The position numbers and the translations under genes are program-made. From positions 62,001-126,000 of the forward strand of contig CABIXV010000001.1 in assembly GCA_902362775.1 (NCBI GenBank): a stretch of 64,000 bases of DNA, in the 5' to 3' direction. The notes beneath the pieces were generated by a model. It did not search any database. It was not told where the DNA came from and saw only the letters and a program-made list of their open reading frames with translations. Shown piece by piece: positions 25,291 to 32,472 of this stretch (position 1 is the first letter of the stretch; each line of letters begins with the position of its first letter). This DNA is from Clostridiales bacterium. Lineage in GTDB: Bacteria > Bacillota > Clostridia > Oscillospirales > Oscillospiraceae.

Positions 25291-25325
25291 GCGGGGTCCC
25301 GGGATGCGGGGCCCCGCTTGTTTTT
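25291..25325 (+). terminator. Intrinsic terminator between aldolase and AEC genes
   Basis: An 11-bp stem GCGGGG-T-CCCG / CGGG-G-CCCCGC is followed by TTGTTTTT. It should end most cargo transcripts before the AEC gene or act as an attenuator. Confidence 0.85.
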
Positions 25326-25342
25326 CCAAGGAGGAATCGCAG

Positions 25343-26293
25343 GTGTTTCAAAATCTGTTGGTGGCTATCAACGCGGTAGTTCCGTTTCTCTGCTTCCTGG
25401 GCTTGGGGATGGGGGCGCGTCGGCTGGGGATGGTGGAGGAACCGTTCCTCCAAAAGCTGACCAGCCTGACCTTTGCGCTGATGTTCCCCTGCATGACGTT
25501 CTATAATATCTACTCCGCGGACCCGGAGGAGGTCCCCTCGGTTTCGCTTCTGGTCTTTGTCGGTGCGGCTATTCTGGCGCTGGAGGGGGCGCTGCTGGCG
25601 GTGGTTCCCCGGCTGGTCCGGGAGAACGCCCGGCGGGGCGTCATTATTCAGGCAGTGTACCGCAGTAATTTTGTCCTCTTTGGCCTTCCCCTGACCGGCA
25701 GCATTTACGGACAGGAGAAAACCGTCATGGCGGCCATGCTGGTGACGGTGGTACTGACCATCTATAACCTCACCTCTGTGGTCATTCTGGAGCTGTTCAA
25801 TGATAGCGCCGGGGAGAAGCTGACGGCGGCCCACATTGGGAGCAGGCTGGTGAAAAACCCCATGCTTCAAGGGTGCTGTGTGGGGCTGCTCTGTTTCGCG
25901 GTCGGATTTCGGCTGCCCGCGTGTCTGGAGGACCCCATACGACAGTTTGCAAACATGACCACCCCCCTGGCCATGTTCGCTCTGGGTGGAACGCTGCGCT
26001 TCCAGGCTATACGCCGAAATTTGAGGCTGCTGCTGCCCACAGTGGCAGCCAAGCTGGTTCTGGTACCGCTTGTCATGGTATCAGCGGCCTATGCACTGGG
26101 CCTTCGGGGGATTGAACTCTTCCTAGTGGTAGCTGTGTTTGGTACGCCGGTGGCCTCCGGTTCCTATCCCATGGCAATGAACATGGGCGGGGATGGTGAA
26201 TTGGCCGGGCAAATGGTCTTTGTTAGCACGATTCTGGCAATCGTAACCCTCTTTTTATGGATCTTCTTCCTGGGGGTAGCCGGACTGCTGTAA
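25343..26293 (+). CDS. AEC-family (auxin efflux carrier-type) transporter
   Basis: This 316-residue membrane protein has about ten hydrophobic helices and the AEC pattern, with NFVLFGLPLTG and a mid-protein charged loop. Bacterial AEC members carry malate, malonate or other organic acids. The GTG at 25343 is chosen because AAGGAGG lies eight bases upstream. It is the last cargo gene, separated from the aldolase by a strong hairpin terminator, so it may be expressed at a lower level. Import or export of a carboxylate product is inferred. Confidence 0.9.
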   Translation: MFQNLLVAINAVVPFLCFLGLGMGARRLGMVEEPFLQKLTSLTFALMFPCMTFYNIYSADPEEVPSVSLLVFVGAAILALEGALLAVVPRLVRENARRGVIIQAVYRSNFVLFGLPLTGSIYGQEKTVMAAMLVTVVLTIYNLTSVVILELFNDSAGEKLTAAHIGSRLVKNPMLQGCCVGLLCFAVGFRLPACLEDPIRQFANMTTPLAMFALGGTLRFQAIRRNLRLLLPTVAAKLVLVPLVMVSAAYALGLRGIELFLVVAVFGTPVASGSYPMAMNMGGDGELAGQMVFVSTILAIVTLFLWIFFLGVAGLL

Positions 26294-26630
26294 CAGCCAC
26301 TTCATCACTCAAACAACACAAAATCGCATACCCCATCTCTCTGTTCCCAGATCCGCTTTGCGGTGATATAGAGCCAAGGTCAATATTCTTCACACCCAGA
26401 TGCAGCAGGCTCATCAAGACAATGCCCGCAGCAAACAGCGCTTCCACTGCTCTGTGGGTAAGTCACAAGTTTCATCGTTAGACACCACCTCTGACTCATT
26501 TTTCTCTCCTCGTCATCCCAGGTCAGGACTCCCTTCCAGGCTTTCACTTTTACCGCACGCATCTCCTCTCAACATAAAATTTCATCTCAAGTTTCTTAAG
26601 TCCACCGGAATTACCAAGAGAAAATTCAAT
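26294..26630. other. Intergenic region, no supported gene
   Basis: This stretch separates the AEC gene from the terminator of the small element gene. Short open frames exist on the minus strand (for example 26223-26447) but show no ribosome site or known family; they could be remains of an older gene. Confidence 0.4.
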
Positions 26631-26662
26631 GCTGGGGAGGGGATCTCCGTCCCCTCCCCAGC
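26631..26662 (-). terminator. Terminator of the 78-residue element protein gene
   Basis: A perfect 12-bp stem GCTGGGGAGGGG/CCCCTCCCCAGC with an 8-nt loop. On the minus strand it is followed by ATTGAATTTTCTC. Confidence 0.85.
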
Positions 26663-26665
26663 TCG

Positions 26666-26902
26666 TTACATCCCCATTGCTATTCCGACCTGCTTCTCCG
26701 CCAACCGTCGGCGGTTGTAGAACAGCAGATCCCGGGTCTGTTGGTACAGCTCCTCCTCCCCGGAGAGAAACACCGCCACCAGATAGTTTTGCGCCTTATA
26801 TTGCTGATAAATGGGTTTCAGCGACTCCCGGAAGGCGGGATCGTCCCGCTCCGCCCGGGTGAGCCAAAGTTCTACGATTTTACTCTGTTCTCTGACCTCC
26901 AT
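26666..26902 (-). CDS. Small conserved-looking element protein, unknown function
   Basis: This acidic and helical protein of 78 residues reads MEVREQSKIVELWLTRAERD and continues through PIYQQYKAQNYLVAVFLSG. I do not recognise a named family, though it has the look of small accessory proteins near relaxase genes. The start could be the ATG at 26902 or the TTG at 26908; neither has a strong ribosome site. It ends 4 bp before a strong terminator and follows the relaxase gene on the same strand, so it may be the last gene of the mobilization transcript. Confidence 0.6.
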   Translation of the reverse strand: MEVREQSKIVELWLTRAERDDPAFRESLKPIYQQYKAQNYLVAVFLSGEEELYQQTRDLLFYNRRRLAEKQVGIAMGM

Positions 26903-26998
26903 ACGCAATCATCAATCAACCCCTTGTATTATAGAGTAGTAGTTATGAAAGACCCTTTCCCATATTTTCCTTCCTAAAAGGGAAATTATTCACATGGA

Positions 26999-28306
26999 TT
27001 AGTTCAGCCTGTTTTCTTCCTCGTGATCGTCCTCTTTTTGTCCGAGGGCGATCTTTTTTGCTTTCTCCCTGCGGAGGGCCTTCCGGTCGCCGAGCTGGCG
27101 CATGGTGGTGGCGTCCCTCACAGGCACAACGTCCTGACCACGTTCCAGAGCGTACCCAAGCTGGACCACAGCACCCACGACACCAGCCCAGTCAGTGCCA
27201 GAGCCGTCATTCCCACCAACAGACTGCTCCAGGGGATGTAGGGCAGGTGAACCATAGGTAGAGAAAAACGTCGCTCTCTCTTTTTCCCAGCCCGTTTCAT
27301 CTCCGCCCGTATCTGGGCCACATCCCGCCCCAGCACCTCCAGCTGGGTCTGAGTGGGAAGCTGCCCCACCTGTCGGGTCAACCCCCGCAGCAGGGCCGCC
27401 TGTGCGCCAACGCTGGCCTCCAGGCGCTCCAGTCCGCCGCTGTTCGTTTTCTCCATCTGGTACAGGGCTGTGAGCGCCGCCATGAAATCCTCCAAATCCT
27501 GTTGGGTGGGACTGGCTGGAGGCTGGGGCGGCGTCTGTATGGCCTGGAATTGATTCCGTTGTTTCAATTCCTCCAGAGATAATCTCTGCCCGAATTCGGA
27601 ATTCATGTTCCATGACCTCCTTGGTGTATTTTTTATCGTGGAGCCGGTCGTCCCGGCACTTCATGCCGCTGGGTGTGGTGTAGGTGATGTTCTTCCGGCT
27701 GTCTGTCCATCGGACTTGGCAGCCCTCGCGCTCCATCAGAGAAATAAATTCATCTTTGGTTTCGGCGTACCTCATGCACTGGTCGATGGTGTTCATCAGC
27801 CGGAACTTCCAACTCTCCCCCTTGGCGGCGGTGCGGTACTCCCGGCTGCTCATCCGTTTCTGTCTGACCTGCTTTTCAGGCTGCGGAAGGGTCTCCAGGC
27901 CGTGTGCGGCACAGATTTGGTCGCTGGCCAGTCGGTGGGCCCGGAGGTCGGCGGCGCTCTGGTGGAGTTTTTTCCCGTCTTGAACGCTAACGCTGTTGAC
28001 AATCAGGTGGCTGTGCAGATGGTCGGTGTCGATGTGGGTGGCCACCAGCACCTCAAAGCCGGGGAACTCCCGCCGGGCCAGTTCCAGCGCAATGGCGTGG
28101 GCCTCCTGGGGTGTCAGGTTATCCGTTTCCGCAAAGGACTGGACGAAGTGGTAGTACTGCCGCCCATCCGTTTTACGGAACCGCTCCTTGGTAAGCTGCA
28201 TCTCTGCGAGGGCGGATTGGGCGGTGCAGTTCCAGCCAGTCACCAGCCGCTGTCCTTCCCATAGCGTTTTCTTGTCCTGCTGGGTGTACCGCAACACTCC
28301 GCCCAA
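26999..28306 (-). CDS. Relaxase/mobilization nuclease (VirD2-type)
   Basis: This enzyme nicks the transfer origin and pilots single-stranded DNA during mobilization. In the TTG-started form (435 residues), the candidate catalytic Tyr is residue 7 (VLRYTQQ) and the metal triad is HIDTDHLHSH (about 91-100). The C-terminal half is Gly/Pro/Thr-rich, then ends in a charged stretch. Homologous residues extend 16 codons upstream (ATFTAVKNRGGGRGAL) to an ATC at 28354, directly after the MobC stop. The natural start may therefore be a non-ATG codon. An independent gene lies in another frame at 27118-27606. Confidence 0.9.
   Translation of the reverse strand: MGGVLRYTQQDKKTLWEGQRLVTGWNCTAQSALAEMQLTKERFRKTDGRQYYHFVQSFAETDNLTPQEAHAIALELARREFPGFEVLVATHIDTDHLHSHLIVNSVSVQDGKKLHQSAADLRAHRLASDQICAAHGLETLPQPEKQVRQKRMSSREYRTAAKGESWKFRLMNTIDQCMRYAETKDEFISLMEREGCQVRWTDSRKNITYTTPSGMKCRDDRLHDKKYTKEVMEHEFRIRAEIISGGIETTESIPGHTDAAPASSQSHPTGFGGFHGGAHSPVPDGENEQRRTGAPGGQRWRTGGPAAGVDPTGGAASHSDPAGGAGAGCGPDTGGDETGWEKERATFFSTYGSPALHPLEQSVGGNDGSGTDWAGVVGAVVQLGYALERGQDVVPVRDATTMRQLGDRKALRREKAKKIALGQKEDDHEEENRLN
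27118..27606 (-). CDS. Coiled-coil/membrane protein encoded inside the relaxase gene
   Basis: This 162-residue protein lies wholly within the relaxase gene in another frame. Its ATG at 27606 has a perfect AAGGAGG ribosome site nine bases upstream (27622-27616), unlike a random overlap. The protein has a helical N-terminal half rich in Glu and Gln (about residues 8-110), a basic stretch KRAGKKRERRF, then a hydrophobic segment (about 132-152), so it is probably membrane-anchored. Similar small membrane proteins accompany relaxases in other mobilizable elements; the role in mating-bridge contact is inference. Confidence 0.72.
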   Translation of the reverse strand: MNSEFGQRLSLEELKQRNQFQAIQTPPQPPASPTQQDLEDFMAALTALYQMEKTNSGGLERLEASVGAQAALLRGLTRQVGQLPTQTQLEVLGRDVAQIRAEMKRAGKKRERRFSLPMVHLPYIPWSSLLVGMTALALTGLVSWVLWSSLGTLWNVVRTLCL

Positions 28307-28354
28307 CGCGCCCCGGCCTCCGCCACGGTTCTTGACGGCGGTGAAGGTAGCGAT

Positions 28355-28672
28355 TCAGCTCACCTCCTGGATCAGCCGCCGGAGTTGCTCGCTGATTTTG
28401 GCGTAGCCCTCCGCCAGCCGATCCCCGTACACCACGGTGATTTTCCCCATGTTAGCCAAGGTGGTAAGCTGGTTCAGATTCCGTCCCTGGGCCTTCAGTT
28501 CGGAGAGTACCTTGTCCAGCCCCTCCACCCGGACGATCTTCTTCCCCAGACCACACAGGCACAGATAGTCAGTGACGGTCAGTTTCAGCTCCTGGGCCTT
28601 GGTTTGGATGCGCCCTTTGGTGCGGGGTGTCACCCGCAGGGTGATGATCTCGGTTTTCTTTTCTCTCTGCAT
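28355..28672 (-). CDS. MobC-type relaxosome protein
   Basis: This 105-residue protein has a ribbon-helix-helix-like start (EIITLRVTPRTKGRIQTKAQ) and the MobC end with GRNLNQLTTLANMGKI, the hallmark for accessory proteins that open the transfer origin. The ATG at 28672 has AAAGGA six bases upstream; the longer upstream frame overlaps the ATPase gene and is spurious. The stop TGA abuts the ATC of the extended relaxase frame, implying translational coupling. Confidence 0.9.
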   Translation of the reverse strand: MQREKKTEIITLRVTPRTKGRIQTKAQELKLTVTDYLCLCGLGKKIVRVEGLDKVLSELKAQGRNLNQLTTLANMGKITVVYGDRLAEGYAKISEQLRRLIQEVS

Positions 28673-28691
28673 TGATATTCCTTTCTCCTCT

Positions 28692-29837
28692 TCAGGGGCT
28701 GGGGTTCGGGGCAGCGCCCCGGAACGGTGGCCGGCGTATAGCCGGACGCGATGCTTGCCCTCCCGAAAGGGAGGAATCTCCCCCGGAGGGGGCAGGCGCA
28801 CCTCCTCCAGCAGGTTGGTCAACGGCAGCAGGGTCGATAGGGACGATTTCTCCGGCACCCTCTGAATCGTCACTTTCGGCACGGTGGAGCTGGATGAGCC
28901 GTTTTCCGTTGCTCCTGCGGACGGTGGCTGTGATTCCAGCTTTCCTTAGCGTCTCAACGCTTTGCAGGATCAGCCGGGAGACCTTTTTCGGCGTGATGCC
29001 CGCCTGACAATCAGGGTCGATTTTCTGGGAAAGCTCTGTGGGAGTGCCGATAAATTCTCTCTGACCTTTCAGAAATTCAGAGAGAAGAAGCGTGATGCGT
29101 CCCTCCAAATCATCCGGCTGTGTCCGGCTGTCGGAGAGAAGTTCCCACACATTGTCACCGTTGCGCTCCAGCGTCAGCTCCCTGTATTCGATGTCCCGGC
29201 CAATACAAAAGAGTTTTGCCCTGCCGCTGCCCCGCCGCTCCTCCACCATGGTGAAGCTGGAGTCCACCGCCCCGCTGATTGCGGTGGTTCCGGAGATGCG
29301 GTGGAACACATCCTCCGCTTTCTCTTTCCGCAGGTGGTGGATGAGCAGAATGGCGATGCCGTGCTTGTCCGCCAGCCGCTTCAGCACAGACAGATCCCGG
29401 TAGTCATTGGCGTAGGTGGCGTCGTGTACCGGGCGGATCATCTGAAGTGTGTCAATGATGACCAGCACGATGTCAGAATGTTCCCCCGCAAATGCGTCCA
29501 CCTGTTCCTCCAATCCCTGGCCAATGGGAGCACATTCCGTACAGAAGTGGACGCTGTCCGGAGCCTCCTCGGTGATTTCAAAGAGCCGATTTTGGATGCG
29601 GAGGACAGAATCTTCCAGGCAGAGATAGAGGGTAGTGCCCCGCTTCACGCTCATTCCCCAGATTGATTCCCCCTTGGCCACCGTCACCGCCAGCCACAGG
29701 GCCAGCCAGGATTTCCCCACCTTTGGGGAACCAGCCAGGATGTGCAGACCCTGGGACAGCAGAGTGTCCACCACAAAATTGGGAGGACGCAGGGGCTGGC
29801 TCATCAGGGCCGCCCCATTGATTGTGATAAGTTTCAT
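28692..29837 (-). CDS. RepA-like AAA/RecA-fold ATPase
   Basis: This 381-residue protein has a hexameric-helicase-type NTPase domain: Walker A GSPKVGKS (about 36-43), Walker B LVIIDTLQMI, and a HHLRK sensor. A helical region and a Pro/Gly/Ser-rich tail follow. Such proteins occur as replication or maintenance factors (RepA/DnaB-like) on plasmids and mobilizable elements. GGAGG lies ten bases before the ATG. It is the first gene of the minus-strand mobilization operon, with MobC starting 20 bp after its stop. A role in replicating the excised circle is possible but not shown. Confidence 0.85.
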   Translation of the reverse strand: MKLITINGAALMSQPLRPPNFVVDTLLSQGLHILAGSPKVGKSWLALWLAVTVAKGESIWGMSVKRGTTLYLCLEDSVLRIQNRLFEITEEAPDSVHFCTECAPIGQGLEEQVDAFAGEHSDIVLVIIDTLQMIRPVHDATYANDYRDLSVLKRLADKHGIAILLIHHLRKEKAEDVFHRISGTTAISGAVDSSFTMVEERRGSGRAKLFCIGRDIEYRELTLERNGDNVWELLSDSRTQPDDLEGRITLLLSEFLKGQREFIGTPTELSQKIDPDCQAGITPKKVSRLILQSVETLRKAGITATVRRSNGKRLIQLHRAESDDSEGAGEIVPIDPAAVDQPAGGGAPAPSGGDSSLSGGQASRPAIRRPPFRGAAPNPSP

Positions 29838-29870
29838 GTTGCAAGTGCCTCCGTTTCTGTATCTTTTCGG

Positions 29871-29899
29871 TTGGTTTTATTTCCCACCCATGTTAGAAT
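29871..29899 (+). promoter_or_regulatory. Promoter for the DUF6076 region
   Basis: TTGGTT (29871-29876), 17 bp, TAGAAT (29894-29899), followed by CAGGAGAG as a ribosome site for the TTG at 29916. Confidence 0.6.
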
Positions 29900-29915
29900 A
29901 CAGGAGAGAAAGACA

Positions 29916-30104
29916 TTGCGAAATCTACAAGTGATCCTTGACGGTTTGGGGCAGGTTCACTTTGAGACAGAGGAGGGCTGCGCTATGGAAAAGGACTTCG
30001 GCCTGTTCGTCACCCTGCTTCCCAAGGGGAAGATAAAAAGAGACCTCGCCGGGCCAAGCGGCGAAGTCTCTCTGGAGGATACGACACCGTTCAGGAGGAG
30101 TTGA
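29916..30104 (+). CDS. Small leader-like protein upstream of DUF6076 gene
   Basis: This frame encodes 62 residues from a TTG at 29916, with AGGAGAG six bases ahead. It contains VILDGLGQVHFETEEG and a basic end. I do not recognise a family. Its stop codon overlaps the TTG of the next gene (TTGA), and its last codons contain the AGGAGGAG that would serve that gene, so it may act through translational coupling. An internal ATG at 29985 is another possible start. Confidence 0.45.
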   Translation: MRNLQVILDGLGQVHFETEEGCAMEKDFGLFVTLLPKGKIKRDLAGPSGEVSLEDTTPFRRS

Positions 30105-30958
30105 TCCTATTCTCTGAATTGAGTTTTACACCCTACGCGCAGGTGGTGGATATGATCCGAACCTCGGCGGCGTTCCTGTGCGTGGACGATGAGAGCCGCT
30201 ATATAGAGGGCAAGGTCAATCCCAATGTTCATCACTTTATCATGGAGACGGTGGATGACCTGGTCGCCACGCTGGCCGAGGAGAACCCTCTCCACGGTTT
30301 GCTCCTGGGGACAGCAATAGAGGATCTGCCCGCTGATGATGGCACCGATGCACGCCGCATCCAGATATGCAGGGAGCTTCTTCCGCTGTTGGCAGCAGAA
30401 ATGCAGTTCCAGTTTGTGGTCAACGAGGTACTGCATGACCTGGCGGAGAAACACCCTCTTGATCCCGAAACCTACGAGGGACTTTGGGAACTGTCGGTGA
30501 CAGAGGTGCTGGCACTTGGCGACACCCTTTCCGCCCAGTATCAGTTCCGTTCGGCGGTGGACTACTACCATTTTCTGCTTCTGCACTTCGTGTCCGCCAA
30601 GACCAATGTGGCCTTCTGCCAATGCTGCGGTCGGTACTTTGTCCCCAAGACGAGGAGCAAGACCATCTACTGTGACCGGATTCTGAAGGACGGGAAGACC
30701 TGCAAGCATTGGGGGCCGATCCTGAAGCACAAGCTGGAGTCCCAGCAAAACGAGGTGATCCAGGCATTCGACCGGGCCAAACGACGGATGTATAAGCGAT
30801 ATGAACGGACAGCGGACGGGAAGCAGAAACCCACCGACAAGGATTTAAGCTACGCCGAATACTATGAATGGCTGGATCGGGCGGTCAGGGCAAGGGATGA
30901 TTACCTGGCTGGGAAACTTTCTAAAGGAGATGCTCTGAACATATTTGACGCTACATAA
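30101..30958 (+). CDS. DUF6076-type zinc-motif protein
   Basis: This 285-residue protein has a helical N-terminal two-thirds and a C-terminal zinc-finger-like block, CQCCGRYF...YCDR...CKHWG, at about residues 172-205, followed by a charged tail. I assign it to the DUF6076 group by pattern; no activity is known to me. The start is uncertain: the TTG at 30101 directly abuts AGGAGGAG, and the frame is open further upstream to 29966 without an ATG. Proteins with this finger are common in Clostridia mobile elements. Confidence 0.75.
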   Translation: MILFSELSFTPYAQVVDMIRTSAAFLCVDDESRYIEGKVNPNVHHFIMETVDDLVATLAEENPLHGLLLGTAIEDLPADDGTDARRIQICRELLPLLAAEMQFQFVVNEVLHDLAEKHPLDPETYEGLWELSVTEVLALGDTLSAQYQFRSAVDYYHFLLLHFVSAKTNVAFCQCCGRYFVPKTRSKTIYCDRILKDGKTCKHWGPILKHKLESQQNEVIQAFDRAKRRMYKRYERTADGKQKPTDKDLSYAEYYEWLDRAVRARDDYLAGKLSKGDALNIFDAT

Positions 30959-30981
30959 CCATCAAAAGTACAGAGACATAC

Positions 30982-31284
30982 ATGAGAATAATAGTGTGGG
31001 CAATCACAATGACTAATCTCCAGCAGAACGATCAGTTCAAATCTTCGGTGGGGCTGTTCGATGGGCTGGAAAAACCGGCTTTTTCCAACACCCCCGTCGG
31101 CGCTCAGTCCAGCGCCGTAATCTACAGCCCGATTGAAACCGCAAAGGAGAATGACCCGGATCCTTACCGCTATCTGGTTTGGCTTCTGAGCACCGCTCCT
31201 GGGCTGAGCCAGGCGGATGAGACTTGGGCGGAACCTTTCCTCCCGATGCATGCGCCCCAGGAATGTAAAATTCCTAAATCATAA
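30982..31284 (+). pseudogene. IS66-family transposase C-terminal remnant
   Basis: The translated end reads FSNTPVGAQSSAVIYSPIET, then PYRYLVWLLSTAPGL, and ends HAPQECKIPKS. This is the conserved C-terminal tail of IS66 transposases. The catalytic DDE core and the accessory genes are missing, so only about 75 residues of the original gene remain. Recognisable similarity starts near 31065. Confidence 0.8.
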
Positions 31285-31402
31285 TAATCTTTAATGATTA
31301 CTCAGAAGAAATAATCCAATCTGTAAAGTCAGCTGTTCCGATGGTCAATCATGGAGAACCCTGCCTTGAAGAGCAAAATGAAATTGCGAAAGGCTCTAAT
31401 GG

Positions 31403-31438
31403 AAAGGAGACACTCAACATACAATGAGCGTCTCCTTT
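31403..31438. terminator. Terminator-like hairpin between remnant and Bro-N gene
   Basis: The stem AAAGGAGAC-A-CTCA / TGAG-C-GTCTCCTTT with an 8-nt loop can act in either direction. It lies between the IS66 remnant (plus) and the Bro-N stop (minus). Confidence 0.65.
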
Positions 31439-31483
31439 TCGCTGGTCTATTGATTTAGATTATGTTTAGAGGCTGTGGCAGTG

Positions 31484-32404
31484 TCAAGGATTTTTCGAAT
31501 CTGTATTGTCCTGTGGCGACTGCACTCTTTCCCCGATCATTTCCGCCGCATCCTCCACCACCCCGGTCACCAGCTGCTGGAGGGTCTGGGCATTTTCAGA
31601 AGTAATCACCGGCCGACCGGTCTCCTGCTCCAACTCCTTCCGGGCATTGCCGGCGATGCGGCCGCCCCGCCGGGCCGCCTTTTTGCTTTCCTCCAGGCCC
31701 TCGGGCTGCTCGGCCCGGGAGATGCTGGTGGTGGAGGCCTCGGCCAGCATATTCAGCACCAGCTCCAGGTCGCTCATGTTGTCCCGCAGGTTCTCCTTTT
31801 TCAGTCCCTTGAGCCGCTTGTACTGCCGGGTGGTCATACCGGACCAGGCTCTGCTGATCTCGTCGGTGAGGATGGCGTACTCCCTGCCCTTCTCCACGCC
31901 CCGCTTCTGCCACTCGTCGGTGAGCTCGTTGCGGATGCGGATGGCCAGCAGACGCTGGTGAACCCACTCCTCCGAATAACCTTTCTTCAGGTAGGTCTCC
32001 AGCGCCCGGTCGATGGCCTGCTCCGGGTCGATGGTCTCCTCGATTCGCTCCCGGCCCACCTGGGCCAGCCACAGCTTGAAGGGCTCCGCCTTGGGGGAGG
32101 GGATCGACTGAATAATCCGCAGCAGCTGCTCCGTGTCTGCCATATCAGTAAGCCGCTTCTTGCCGTCGGCGGCGGTCATTTTCAACTGGTGACACTTTGT
32201 CACCAGTTCGCTGCCTTCTTCCTTCAACCGCTGCTTCAGTTTGTTCCAGTATTTCCTCCCGGTGTTGTAGTCTGGCGCATCGGTCAGCACCCCCACCACG
32301 TCCACCACGGAGAAGTACCACTCCTCCTGTTCCATATCCCAGGCGGTGCGGATCTTCTGATTTTCAAAAAGCTGGATCTGGTCGCCGCGCTTTTTCTCGT
32401 CCAT
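31484..32404 (-). CDS. Bro-N domain protein (phage antirepressor/DinD-like)
   Basis: This 306-residue protein starts with a Bro-N-type domain (IRTAWDMEQEEWYFSVVDVV, then APDYNTGRKYWNKLKQRL). A longer conserved region follows (FKLWLAQVGRERIEETIDPE, then ISRAWSGMTTRQYKRLKGLK) and ends in an acidic tail. This arrangement is shared by Bro-N proteins and the DNA-damage-inducible DinD group. It is the gene nearest the right end. It reads in the same direction as the spoVT promoter at 32689-32718 and starts 69 bp after the chimeric SpoVT stop. Read-through could therefore place it under forespore control. Its function in the element is unproven. Confidence 0.83.
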   Translation of the reverse strand: MDEKKRGDQIQLFENQKIRTAWDMEQEEWYFSVVDVVGVLTDAPDYNTGRKYWNKLKQRLKEEGSELVTKCHQLKMTAADGKKRLTDMADTEQLLRIIQSIPSPKAEPFKLWLAQVGRERIEETIDPEQAIDRALETYLKKGYSEEWVHQRLLAIRIRNELTDEWQKRGVEKGREYAILTDEISRAWSGMTTRQYKRLKGLKKENLRDNMSDLELVLNMLAEASTTSISRAEQPEGLEESKKAARRGGRIAGNARKELEQETGRPVITSENAQTLQQLVTGVVEDAAEMIGERVQSPQDNTDSKNP

Positions 32405-32472
32405 AGTATGTACCTCCCCGGCTAATTAGATTTATTTTACCACGTTTTCTGACACAAGGCGAGGGGTTTTCC

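Noticed and set aside
26223..26562. Short minus-strand frames downstream of the AEC gene
   Set aside because: No family, no ribosome site, and two frames overlap; at best a decayed remnant.
28673..28882. Long form of the MobC frame
   Set aside because: It overlaps the ATPase tail and its added residues are Pro/Glu-rich without homology; the ATG at 28672 starts the RHH-like domain directly.
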